Positions 1-10,600 of a DNA stretch of 20,125 bases are shown in pieces. Each line of letters opens with the position of its first letter. Within the stretch, counting starts at the first letter, position 1. Under the pieces are notes generated by a model that saw only the letters and a list, made by a program, of their open reading frames with translations, was not told the origin of the DNA and made no database searches. Location of the stretch: assembly GCA_000969725.1 (NCBI GenBank), contig JXSR01S011184.1; one strand, given 5' to 3'. The translations under genes were made by a program, and so were the position numbers. This DNA is from Ophiothrix spiculata (lineage: Eukaryota; Echinodermata; Ophiuroidea; Amphilepidida; Ophiotrichidae).

Positions 1-13
1 TGGTGGTGCTTTG

Positions 14-92
14 ATAAGGTAGGCTAGAATTCAGCTTTACTGATATGCTCAATATGGGATATCACTCGCTGGAAATAAGGTAGGCTAGAATT
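14..92 (+). repeat. Spaced direct repeat of an 18-mer
   Basis: The 18-mer ataaggtaggctagaatt occurs at 14-31 and again at 75-92, 61 bp apart. A close variant, ataaggtaggctgaaatt, recurs at 15726-15743. The rest of 1-260 shows nothing recognisable. Confidence 0.6.
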
Positions 93-381
93 TCATTTAT
101 ATTTTACACCCAAAATGCACAGTTTAATATGCTTGATAAAGTTTTCTCTCTTCTTTTAAAAATCTTTGTAAAAGATTTTTCTAATTGTGATGTTGAACCA
201 GAAATGCAAGATAATAGTTGTATTTAATAATGGATATTCATACGTAGCGGTTATAACTAGAATGTTCATATTTTTAAACTTGTACGCTACTCGTTTTGGT
301 ACTCACCGGCATTGTTAGCGAATGATGTTGCTTTGACTCAATGTCTAGTTGTTCACAACCTCATGAGACGTCATAGGTGTA

Positions 382-790
382 GATGACGTCAAAGAAGAAA
401 AACAGTCCGGTGTAGTGTACAGCATTAAATGCAAAGACTGTGACTCTCTTTATATTGGTGAATCAAGTCGTAGGCCTAAACTTGAAAAGAGGCTAGCTGA
501 ACATAAATCCAAAGCTGCTGGCTCAAAATCAGCCATTAAAGAGCACGTAGACCGAAGCAAAGGTCATTCCATCGATTGGGAGAACGTTTAAGTTCTGGAG
601 AGAGAACCTAGAGATTATCATGGAGGCCATCCATATTAAGAAGTTAAATCTTAGACTGAATAGAGACTAAGGACTTGAATTGGATCCAGTCTGGGACAAC
701 TTACTTGCCACCAAGGAGACCAGGGGGCTAAGGAGAAACACTTCTTTGACGTCAGCTGTATCTATGATGTCACTTGAGGTTGTCAACAAA
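382..790 (+). pseudogene. GIY-YIG endonuclease domain of a Penelope-like element, broken
   Basis: The frame from 382 carries GVVYSIKCKDCDSLYIGESS from 409, with the CxxC knuckle and YIG, then RRPKLEKRLAEHKSK and a spaced H..H..DW, the layout of the Penelope-like GIY-YIG endonuclease. The frame ends at TAA 589-591 next to a TTT run that looks like a one-base insertion. The shifted frame continues with ENLEIIMEAI and LNLRLNRD, and is then stopped by TAA at 668-670 before GLELDPVWDNLL. These two breaks make it a pseudogene. The tail is caught in the 130-bp duplication listed next. Confidence 0.8.
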
Positions 791-924
791 TAGAGACTAA
801 GGACTTGAATTGGATCCAGTCTGGGACAACTTACTTGCCACCAAGGAGACCAGGGGGCTAAGGAGAAACACTTCTTTGACGTCAGCTGTATCTATGATGT
901 CACTTGAGGTTGTCAACAAATAGA
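661..924 (+). repeat. Perfect 130-bp tandem duplication
   Basis: Bases 661-790 are repeated without a mismatch at 791-920, with the first four bases (taga) again at 921-924. Both copies contain the C-terminal Penelope-like coding tail, and each contains one TGACGTCA palindrome. The perfect identity inside a decayed element implies a recent duplication or an assembly error. Confidence 0.93.
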
Positions 925-1136
925 CATCATCCACTGACGCCGCCGATGGATCCGGCGAAAGTGCTCCATTGAGTACCGAAACGAGTAGTGTAGAAGTTTA
1001 AAAATATGAACATTGTAATATTTATACATTATGAGAATTGTATGTTATCCTTGCTACAATGCTACAGATGTAGACTGATCAAGGTTCAATGCCGTAGAGG
1101 TTGCAACATGACCTGAAATAATGCTCAGAGTGGAAT

Positions 1137-1156
1137 CAATCAATCAATCAATCAAT
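1137..1156. repeat. (ATCA)n microsatellite, probable SINE tail
   Basis: About five tetranucleotide units. It lies where the 3' tail of the minus-strand SINE should be, but it could also be the right flank of the Penelope-like element. Confidence 0.7.
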
Positions 1157-1340
1157 GATACAAGTACTTGCATAACATGCATACCCCATGAAGGAGTCTA
1201 TTCATACAGGGGACCCACGGCTTTACTTGACTGTCCGACCACGGAACAAGTAGAGTAAAGTTTCTTGCCCGGGGCTCGAACTCACAATCTCTGTATTACG
1301 AGACCCGTGCTCTAACCGCTCGGTCAGGCCATAGTGGTAT
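1137..1340 (-). mobile_element. tRNA-derived SINE-like repeat, minus strand
   Basis: Read on the minus strand from about 1333, the sequence has an A-box-like tgaccgagcggttagagc and a B-box-like gagttcgagccc. A body with ttactctacttgttccgtgg and gtaaagccgtgggtccc follows, and then a (attg)n tail at about 1137-1155. The order of tRNA-like head, body and simple tail is that of a SINE. The body matches the repeat at 13303-13435. Confidence 0.65.
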
Positions 1341-1470
1341 CAGCCACCACCTGCACCGTGTGTTTTAAGATCAAATGGAATTAAAAATTATGGAGACATG
1401 GCATACTATAAATCCCCTGAATTTATTTATTTGTTAAACTATGATATTTTCTTGACCTTGCTTCTGATAG

Positions 1471-1608
1471 ATGCGCATGAGTCATGCATCGGAACAAGCA
1501 CTCGGCTGTGCTCCTGTAGACAGGCACTTTGAAGATGGTATCAAGGAAATAGGTGATTGGGTACATCGACCAGAGAACCAAGGCAAGGTCATCAGGTTAT
1601 ACTTTGAA
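1471..1608 (+). CDS. Coding exon 1 of the visible PLC-like gene (residues 1-46)
   Basis: The acceptor is a pyrimidine-rich tract ending gatag and the donor is gtaagt at 1609. Only the frame starting at 1471 is open; the two others hit stops inside the exon. It encodes SHASEQALGCAPVDRHFEDG, then a helix and the strand VIRLYFE. Its first codon is ATG, but an acceptor AG sits directly before it and the conserved N-terminal part of the domain is absent. I therefore take this as an internal exon entered in phase 0, not as the true start. An internal start here would give a protein lacking the catalytic N-terminus. Confidence 0.8.
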
Positions 1609-4600
1609 GTAAGTACAAGTTGGGAATATCTATTGTAATTCAATTTCCTGTGCGATATGTTTCATCTTTAGCATGTTACTACAGCACACAGCAACACATA
1701 ACAGCATCACATGACCCTGAGGTTGAGAGAGCAATCACGTGAACTCTCCAGACAGCTCCAGGCTTGCTATAGACCTTTTCAAAACACGACTATCCGAGAA
1801 TTTCCGAAGCTGATTTTACACTTTCCGGCAATTGCCGAAAGAAAAAGTGACTCTTCAACACAATTACCAGAATGTTAAGTTCGCGTTCTCGTTAATTGGT
1901 TGCGTACGAATTCGAACTTGGAATTAGCGTCGGCACTACAGAGTCACTTTCAGTTTGATCGCCCTGCAACTTCAAATCTTATAGTAGAGAGCCGTTTCCT
2001 ATACACGCCACTGTTCTCGTTCAACTACACTAATGCTACAAAAAATTAGCAATTAAAACTACATGGAAAAATCATTTTAATAATTATCATAACGTATTCA
2101 GTCAATTAGAAGTGTGTCCAATTAATCTAGTACCATAAAACAAAACCACTCAACATGTTATTTTATAATTATACTGAATTGGGTGACAAAAACGTCAATA
2201 CGTCAATACCTAATTCGAAAACAATGGACATTTGCACACATTGAAAAGATTTCTCGCTGCCTTGTTGCCATAATTAATCGCAAATCGCCTATAGGTTATT
2301 CACCCGTAGATGGTATCAAGTTGAGACTGACGCGGGTATAGATTTGAAGAAGCACTGAGATAAATGTGAAAGACTGTGTACACGTCAGGGATAAAACAAG
2401 TTACCATTCTCTATAATATATTTGCGTGTAGCAACCTTCTTAGGAAGACATACACACCCCAGCTCCCCAACCTCCTACACAAACCCACAAAAAATTACTG
2501 TGTTTTTCAGCAATAGTCTCCAGGCTTCTTCTTCTTCTTTTTTTAAACAATTATGATGCAACCAGCACTTGAAATTATTGTTTTGATGTTTTATGCTATA
2601 TTAGAGTAGGCTTTTTTAATCAGTTTTTGCATAACGGTATGGAATCAACTTTATATACTTGGAATCATTGAGGGATATTTTGCGTGGAAATTTAGGTTCC
2701 ATATTCCCTAAGCATTATATTAGCAAATAGTGAATCTCTATATTTCCGAAGAACTCTACACTATTTCGTAAGCATATGTTGAGGCATGAGAGAAAATATT
2801 CCAGAGAGTTGAATGCAAATATAATGTTAGCAAAAAGTAGGCATTAAATTGTATGAGTTGAGTTTAAAAATATAACGCTTTATTAATCAAACTTACCATG
2901 GGGGAAATGTACACAATGGTACACGAAAGTGCAAATCCAGATAAATGCCCATCTCTGTAGGCCACGTTGCAGAATAGATATTCCAATAGCAAATGTTGAA
3001 CATGTTGAAGGTGTAACACTCACCGGAAGCCCATCTATTTGAGCACCTCTCTAACAGAATTTTTTTGCGCAATAATAACTAAAAGACCCCTAATTATATT
3101 TATTGTCCACACCAAATGACCCCTTTTTCTGAGAGGTCTTCACAGAAAGACCCCTCTCTTGATTTACACTCTAAAATAAAAAAAATAGAAAAGAGTGAAA
3201 TCTCACTCTTTTAGAGTTAATTAAACATTAGTCAATGGCGCCAAAATAGATTGGTGTGAGTGATCAATCTTCAAACGAGTGGCAATTCTAACTCTAAAAA
3301 GAATGAAGTTTAACTCTTTTAGAGTTTAGTTTTACTCTTTGCGAATAAACCCCGATCGATTTCACTCTTCACTCTTTTCAAGTGAAACAAAATTCACTCC
3401 AAGAAATGGTGATCGTTCACTCTTTTCATTTTAGAGTGTAGCCTGTCATCGAAAAAACTGTTCTGAGGTTAATGCCGCACATCGCATCACTTTCAAATGT
3501 GAGTGTTCCTCCACTATACTAATTCATTCACTATCTACTGCTGATAGCACGTTACTTCATCCACTATATAATACTGCTGATATAGTATAGGCTATAAAGT
3601 AGCTCAGGGTGGGCGAGCCGCGTGCACCGGCACCCACAAATTATGTCTTCTATAACCAGTGGCGTAGCTAGGGGGGCATGGGGGGAAATTTGCCCCAGTT
3701 GCCACCTCTAGGAGGCGCCAAATTGTCACTGCATAAATAACATTTCTGAAATTGGTTAATTTTTGCCTATTTTTTGCACGCTTCGAGCGCCCCTTATAAT
3801 TCAAGTATTTTTTAGCTTAAATAAGCAAATATTATTGAATTGAATAAAATTGGAAATAAGTCTGCATTTGTAGCCAGTCTCAGAGGACGTAGCAAACATA
3901 GTGAGGTCGTACGTCACGGACGTTGTTCGTAGGATATGCGCACGATGTACGTGCGTTTTCTGCAAGTTACACTTGACTGTGGTCGGTGAGTGCACCGATT
4001 TTTTTTTTGTGCTCGTGACATTATATTTTTTTTCTTGGGCCATACTTGTTGGAAACATATGTTTGCTCCTCTCCCACCCGGTTGTTTCCTTACTTCTGTC
4101 TCCGCCACTGTTTCTAGCACTTTGGGAGCTTCGACATATTCATCACATTTTCGTTTTTTCCGCAAATGCTCGGCTTTATCTCGAATGGGCACCATAATCT
4201 CTTGCTTTTACGGGGACCTACAAGAGCTCTCATGGAAAGTTATGTTGCTTATGATATGGTAACATAAGTCGCAGGGAGCAACAACGCCGCAAAGCCTGTA
4301 TGACATCGGCACACCTATCAGTAAATGCTTGCGATGCCGGTCGGACGCCGGTCACGGTTATGGGACTGTAACTGAAGACATCTTATACAAGCTTCAAGGT
4401 TTTCACTCGGAATCAAATTCTTGCGGCATGTTTCCGGCGTCTCTACGGCTCACAGACACCGACCAGTGACCGCTCGGACACGGGTCCGGACACAGGTCGG
4501 TCACCAGCCGGCGTCCGCTGAATTGACGCCGGGAACACATCGTAACTTCATCGCATGGTTATGAGGGTATCACACTGACAATGACATATGGCATTAGGAA

Positions 4601-7600
4601 AAAAAGTCTAGCCTATAAAAAAGTACGGTCCACATGTTTATGTTTTTATCAATAGGCATATTGTCCATATTGTCTAATATAAAATTTGTCTAATTTTGAA
4701 ATCACCTTATGTTTTCATTTACGTTGAAGGTCTACAGTAAGTTGTAAAAAATGCATTGAACATAATTTACAGTATTATTTATTGTGTCCTGAGGTTATCT
4801 TTTAACTTTTGAGGATGAAAATCATGGGCTCAGCATTGTTTTCGGAAAAGGACACCAAAATACAGTGGAAATTTCTACTTTTGTTTGGATTCAGTAATTA
4901 GGATAAGATGGAAATAAATGAACGTGCTCCGAAAATAACGGGTCATTTACATTATATTTCCGGACTAAAATGAATCCGATTCTGAATTTTGAAAAATAAA
5001 GTTCTTAGGCCGTATATTGTATGCAGTGATTTTTTTTTTTTTTTTTTGAAGACGCTATCAACATGATCAAAAACGAGTTGATAATTCCAATGCCATTATT
5101 GAGATGTCAGGTTCTTACATTCTACCGTGCTTTAAATCTACCCAAGTCGGTCTTTTAGTATTATAGCTCCATGTTCATACCAAGCAGTCAAACAAACCTG
5201 AAGTGATTTACGATTCAATGTGTCTAGTGAAACAAACTCTCCGAAATGGCAACACCAACCAGAAACCTTTTCAAATGTCCATTGTTTTCGAATTAGGTGT
5301 TGACGTATTGACGTTTTTGTCACCAGATTCAGTATAATTATAAAATAACAGGTTGAGTGGTTTTGTTTTATGGTACTATATTAATTGGACACACTTCTAA
5401 TTGAATGAAATTGAATAATTATTAAAATGATTTTTCCATGTAGTTTTAATTGCTAATTTTTTGTAGCATTAGTGTAGTTGAACGAGAACAGTGGCGTGTA
5501 TAGGAAACGGCTCTCTACTATTATAAGCTTAATCAGCGCAGATCAGTCGATTTCAAATTGAAATTTCACTCTTTCTGTCGGTGAGCTTATGGTACCATCG
5601 GCCAAAAGTTGTTCAGAATGAGTGTATCTAATATTGTATGGGTCTGGTTCTATTTATTTTTCACTTGTATTGCACTGAAATGCGAGTGATTTTTCTGACT
5701 TTTTTTGTTGACAAAATCGTGCATACTAATGAGCTTGTACGTGATTGGTTGAAAAAATGGCCATGTGATCAATGTTCCGGAGATCTCCGAATGGATTTTG
5801 AAAAGGTCTATAGTGAGCAGTGGAATATTGTATGGAGGAATAATTTAGCGGGGTTAATTTTTCACGGTTTGGACTGAGCCATATTTTTTGGGTAATATTT
5901 TCATGGTTTCAAGCATCTGTCCATAGATGTCCATGTATAAATACTATTTTAGCAGGATTTTATTTTCACGGTTGAGAAGTCAACAGCGAAAGAACGAAAA
6001 TAAAACCCCAGCGAAAATTTCCCTCTATACAATATTGTGAAAGAGGTCCAGGATTCATATTTAGTGTCATTTAAAACAATATTACACAAGATACACAATA
6101 CTTACTCATAGCAATTTACAGAAAGAAACATTGTGGTAGAGCATTAAAAAATAAGCCAACAGGTCCGCCAGTTGTAGAATATTTTACATAACAAGTGATA
6201 TTATCTGCAATAATGAATACAGAACATTTATTTATAAATTATTTTGCTTCTATCTTTTATCAGTATAATTTACTTGACATTAAAACCTGAAATATAATTT
6301 TTTTCTGTTTTTTTTTCCTAACATAATCGTCCAAAAAGCAAAAAATTGAAATGCGTCTTAAATCAAGAGTTGTTGAAAATCCAAAATGAATGAAGTTGGA
6401 AGATTATCCTTATTAATATTATTTTGTGTGAATGTTTTAGGATGGTGAAGACCACACCCAGGGAAAAGATCAATTGATAAACGGCCCAATCCAGCAGTAT
6501 TTAGGACACAGAGTATTTACACCAGATGATAAGAGTAATATGTTTGGTGGAAAATGGCCAACTATCTCTCAGCTAAGAAAGGTAAAGGATCAATTAATAA
6601 ACAGTCCAATCTAGCAGTACAAGGGGGTATCAAAATGTTTTCAACTTTACCCAAAAGAAATAGAGCCAGGAATGAAATTTAATTATGAGATACTTAAGGC
6701 ATCTTTTAAGTGACTGACTACAGACCATTATTGTAGGGATCCTCTCTATTGAAAAAAAAATCTGTTTTTATATTTCAATGAAAATCAGCATTTTCAGGTC
6801 AGCCATGTTTTATTACGTCATTGTTTCGCCATTCATCCATAATTTTGGTAACAACAGAAAGAAGAAACCATAACTTTTACTATTGTATCAACAACTAAAC
6901 TTTGTTCATGCCATTAAAATTTGCTTGGCCCTCTAACCCTCAAATGTAGGGACTTAATTATGCCGCATGTCTCAATTTCAAGAGACCATTTCTGCACCAT
7001 AGTGTACATAAAGATGAGTAACTATTCTGACCAAATTTCATTGATAAAGCTCCATCCCTTCTGGGTAGTTTAAAACTTTTTGTTACCCCCTCGAATGTAG
7101 GAGAAAAATGTTTTATTCAGAATATAAGGGAGCGTGGCCGAGCGGTTAGAACGTTGGACTTGTAATCGCATGAACTACATCTGTCGTGGGGTCAAGCCCC
7201 GGTCCCGGCATGTCTCCTTAGTCCTGCGGAAGGCACGTAAAGCCGTTGGTCCCATCTGAAGTGTTCCTGACACACTGTCGGATGTAAAAGAACATCACGG
7301 GCTAAGCTACGGCTGTTCGAAATAAGAGTAGGGGAACCTTCCCCGTTGCCGTGACCGTATGTCAAAATACGTCATCAACTCTACGACCAGAGTACTGCTG
7401 TATATATAGTGTATAGTCACTTGTAGCAGTTAAATAAATTGAAGATTTGAATTGAAGATTGTGTTGAAATCCATCTCTTGACATTGATCAACAAGTAGTC
7501 TTTTTGTACGAATACATGCACCCATGCACTAGTGTCAGGAAAGACTAGTCATCAAGCAATGTCCATTGAGGGAAATTTACAGAGACTCTGACTGTACCAG

Positions 7601-10600
7601 AATATTCACACCAGAAATACAAAATCAGCTTGTATTGTGGGTATTTGCTCGTGATCAACTGGAGATAAACAAAGCGCGACTATAATGTGTTTTCAATGGA
7701 TTGAACCTTGCCGTTTTCATAAAAAATGTTGCTAACATTAGTTTAGAATGTTTTCTCTTTTGTTTTGCAAGATATGTTTGTGAATAAATAATTATGCCCA
7801 GGTGTCAATGTTAGTTACAGTGCACAAAAAGTGCTGTTACATTTTTTCGTGGGTTCTCAAACTTAATTTGATGTAAATTCACTAATTCTTGGCCTATTGA
7901 CTTGTTGAATGTCTCATTTGAAAGCTTACACTTTTTGCTATTTGTGGCAGTAATTTAGCCTTCATTGGTTACATAATTTATGAGAGACAATGGTTTGAAC
8001 TTGGCAGTACAAGGGTGATGGTGCCTAAGGATGCAGTGCCTACGGATGCGGTAGATACCCAAATTGAGACAATATCCCCATTTTGGAAGGTTTGACACTG
8101 CTGGAACATTCACAAATGGATTCTGTGACCTCAAATACATACAGAGAGTCACCAACATGGCTAAAATTTGGTATATAATTACAGTAATTGACAAATTTAT
8201 CATTTTTAGACCTTCCTCAGACCCCCTCCCCCCTCAATCAGTTTTTTGGACAGCACCTTCTCATTTTTTGTCCGATTTTGACAAATTTGGTGTCAAAATG
8301 TTCAGGGGATCAAGCTGCATCAAATAAGAAATTAGGACAGAATGATTTGAAACATCACCATTTTCTCCCCTTATTGCCCGCCTCTAATTAATTGAAGGTC
8401 ATCAACACCAAGACCCTAAGGGGTCTGTTTCAAGTTTAATGCATCAATGTAACTATTAACGAGTTTAGAACATATCCTGATAAAACGAACTGTTTACTAT
8501 TAATCATTCCAATTTATGACTTGCTTTAGTAAAAACAGGAAATTTTGAGAAAAACGCATTTGAAAATTACAGTTTGCATTGCCGTATATGGAGTAATTAA
8601 CCATTAATTAGCTCATTATGCCAAAACAAAAGTGATATTTGGCTAAAAGGTTACTTGAATACGTGGATTTAGGGTTTGCAACAGGAAGTCAATCTGTACC
8701 GAAATTTTAGCCCAAACACAGTTTTGCCTGTAAAACTAATTAGCCGTGACATTAGCTCCTGCAATCCATACATGACAGCGGGTAATTTGAATTGTTGTTT
8801 GGAATGGATGGAGTGCGCATCCATTTCACGCCTATTTGGGTACATCGTTATGCTTTATCAGTGCATTGTGGGATTAAATTTCGGGCTCAATTGATTTCCG
8901 GTTTGGAAACCCAAAATCTGCGTATTGAAAGAGATCAATAATATTAACATCATATCAAACAATTGTTTTTTTTTACCATTTTGACCATGTAACACATTTT
9001 TGACCCATGCTACCATATCAAAATATTAGATATTCTTTAATTTTTTAATTATCGTTATTGACAACGATAAATACTGCCCTCTATAGTCGAATTTCTAAAA
9101 TTAGTCTTTTTAGGAGATCTAATGCAAACTCCAAATTTCTTTTGATTTATCTGCAATCTATAATGTGAAAGAAATGTTTTACAAACAAATCTTTGGACCT
9201 TTGCATCAATAAACACATTTAAAGTATAGCCTCATACCCAAGATCAACAGACAAAATAAAATTCAAATTTTTGAATTTTCTGAAGGTTTAGATCAAATTT
9301 TTTTCCGATATCTGGTAATTGACTGCTATTTTCTAACATATGAAGTGTAAATTATCAACAAATAAAATTTCAAAATTTTGTCCTATGCCCCTTTAAAAGA
9401 GTGTTGCAGGTTGTTCATCCTCTAGATATTAATTAGGCAGGCTATCAAAGAAGTTCTAAAATCATTTAGCTAAATAGCTTATTTGCATCAACTACATGTT
9501 GAGTGTAAATGTTTTAGAATAATCAAGAAACATTGTTGTATCAAAGTAACCTTGTTTGTATTTATCCCACAGATAAACAAAACAGTGATCATCACTACCG
9601 GTGGCTCATACACACATGGAGGCATATACATACATAATGGCTATTGGCACGAGACCATTGAAAACAATGTAAGACTTGTAATTATATAAGACATTTATTA
9701 TCGAAATCATAAGTTTTAGATAAAAAGGGTTTTGAAAAAGATGCTAATTGTAATGACTACAAATTCAAATTCATATTGTGTGGCAGGAATAGAATAGATT
9801 ATTTCCTAGAGAATCTTGTCTTGTATGTTCTACAATTGCAACTGAAAGTTAGAAGTATTTCAAACATATTCATGATACTCTAACTTTCATAACTATCTCC
9901 TGAATTGGGCAAACTTTCAAAATCATTTCGCTTGATATAGTAATGTTTAGTTTTAAGATATCCAATGTATAAAGAAGTGCACAAGTACAAATAATTTCAT
10001 TTTCAATATTCATTTCTTTTCACTGCAGTTTACTCCATACCCCGCCTGTGGTGGCAAGACCAGTACTAACATTCTTCGGTTCTATTGTGACAGTACAAAC
10101 TATGGGTAAGATTATATTGTTGAAATAGAATGAAGTACATGAGCAGCAGGATCAGCAAAACAGGAAATATCTTGTTTTGATTAACCCTCGTCCACCTAAC
10201 GAGGGGAGGGTGGTTACCACCCCCTAACGGATCGTCGCTGATTGCTCCAAAACACAAAACACAGTGACCCGGGCATTTAAGTAATTGTTTTTACACCCTT
10301 TGGGGGGTAAACACAACCATGTATCTTCTCTTAGTTATACCTAAAGTATGGAAAGCTTATAATGTGGGAATTGTAGTCGATCATGACTAATGTATCGTTA
10401 TATGTGGGCTGCTCTGGCAAAATGAAAGGAAACTCGCAAATCTACATTTTGAATAAATGGCATCTAAAGTAAAAATAGGGTGAAAAGGTTAAATATCTTT
10501 TTTTGACATGAAACGCCTTCATGCATAAGTGTTTAGATATACCTAAAGTTTTGAAGGTCATCTTTGCTGGGAAGTGCATTATTATTCACGGTTAATTGAT

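Larger units (their letters stand above)
261..1014 (+). mobile_element. Decayed Penelope-like retroelement, 3' fragment with inverted termini
   Basis: The core (about 382-790) encodes the end of a Penelope-like element. It is bounded by two copies of its terminal region in opposite orientation: 261-374 matches the reverse complement of about 894-1014. The best-preserved part is aatgttcatatttttaaac at the left edge facing tttaaaaatatgaacatt at the right. Inverted terminal copies joined to a 5'-truncated body are known in Penelope-like elements. The reverse transcriptase domain is absent, so the copy cannot move by itself. Confidence 0.75.

Noticed and set aside
1471..1473. ATG at the start of exon 1 as the true start codon
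   Set aside because: It directly follows a good acceptor AG, and the N-terminal part of the domain would be missing. A coincidental Met at an exon edge is more likely.
3901..4262. Overlapping small ORFs on both strands
   Set aside because: They come from T-rich, low-complexity DNA in a repeat-like region and resemble no protein.
5638..5877. 79-codon ORF in intron 1
   Set aside because: It lies across the right copy of the facing repeat, and the left copy does not preserve the frame.
7129..7212. Functional tRNA gene
   Set aside because: The T arm is distorted and the tRNA-like part runs into a SINE body with a simple tail.
7955..8894. Several 60-90 codon ORFs in intron 2
   Set aside because: They overlap on both strands, have no splice context and show no domain-like pattern.
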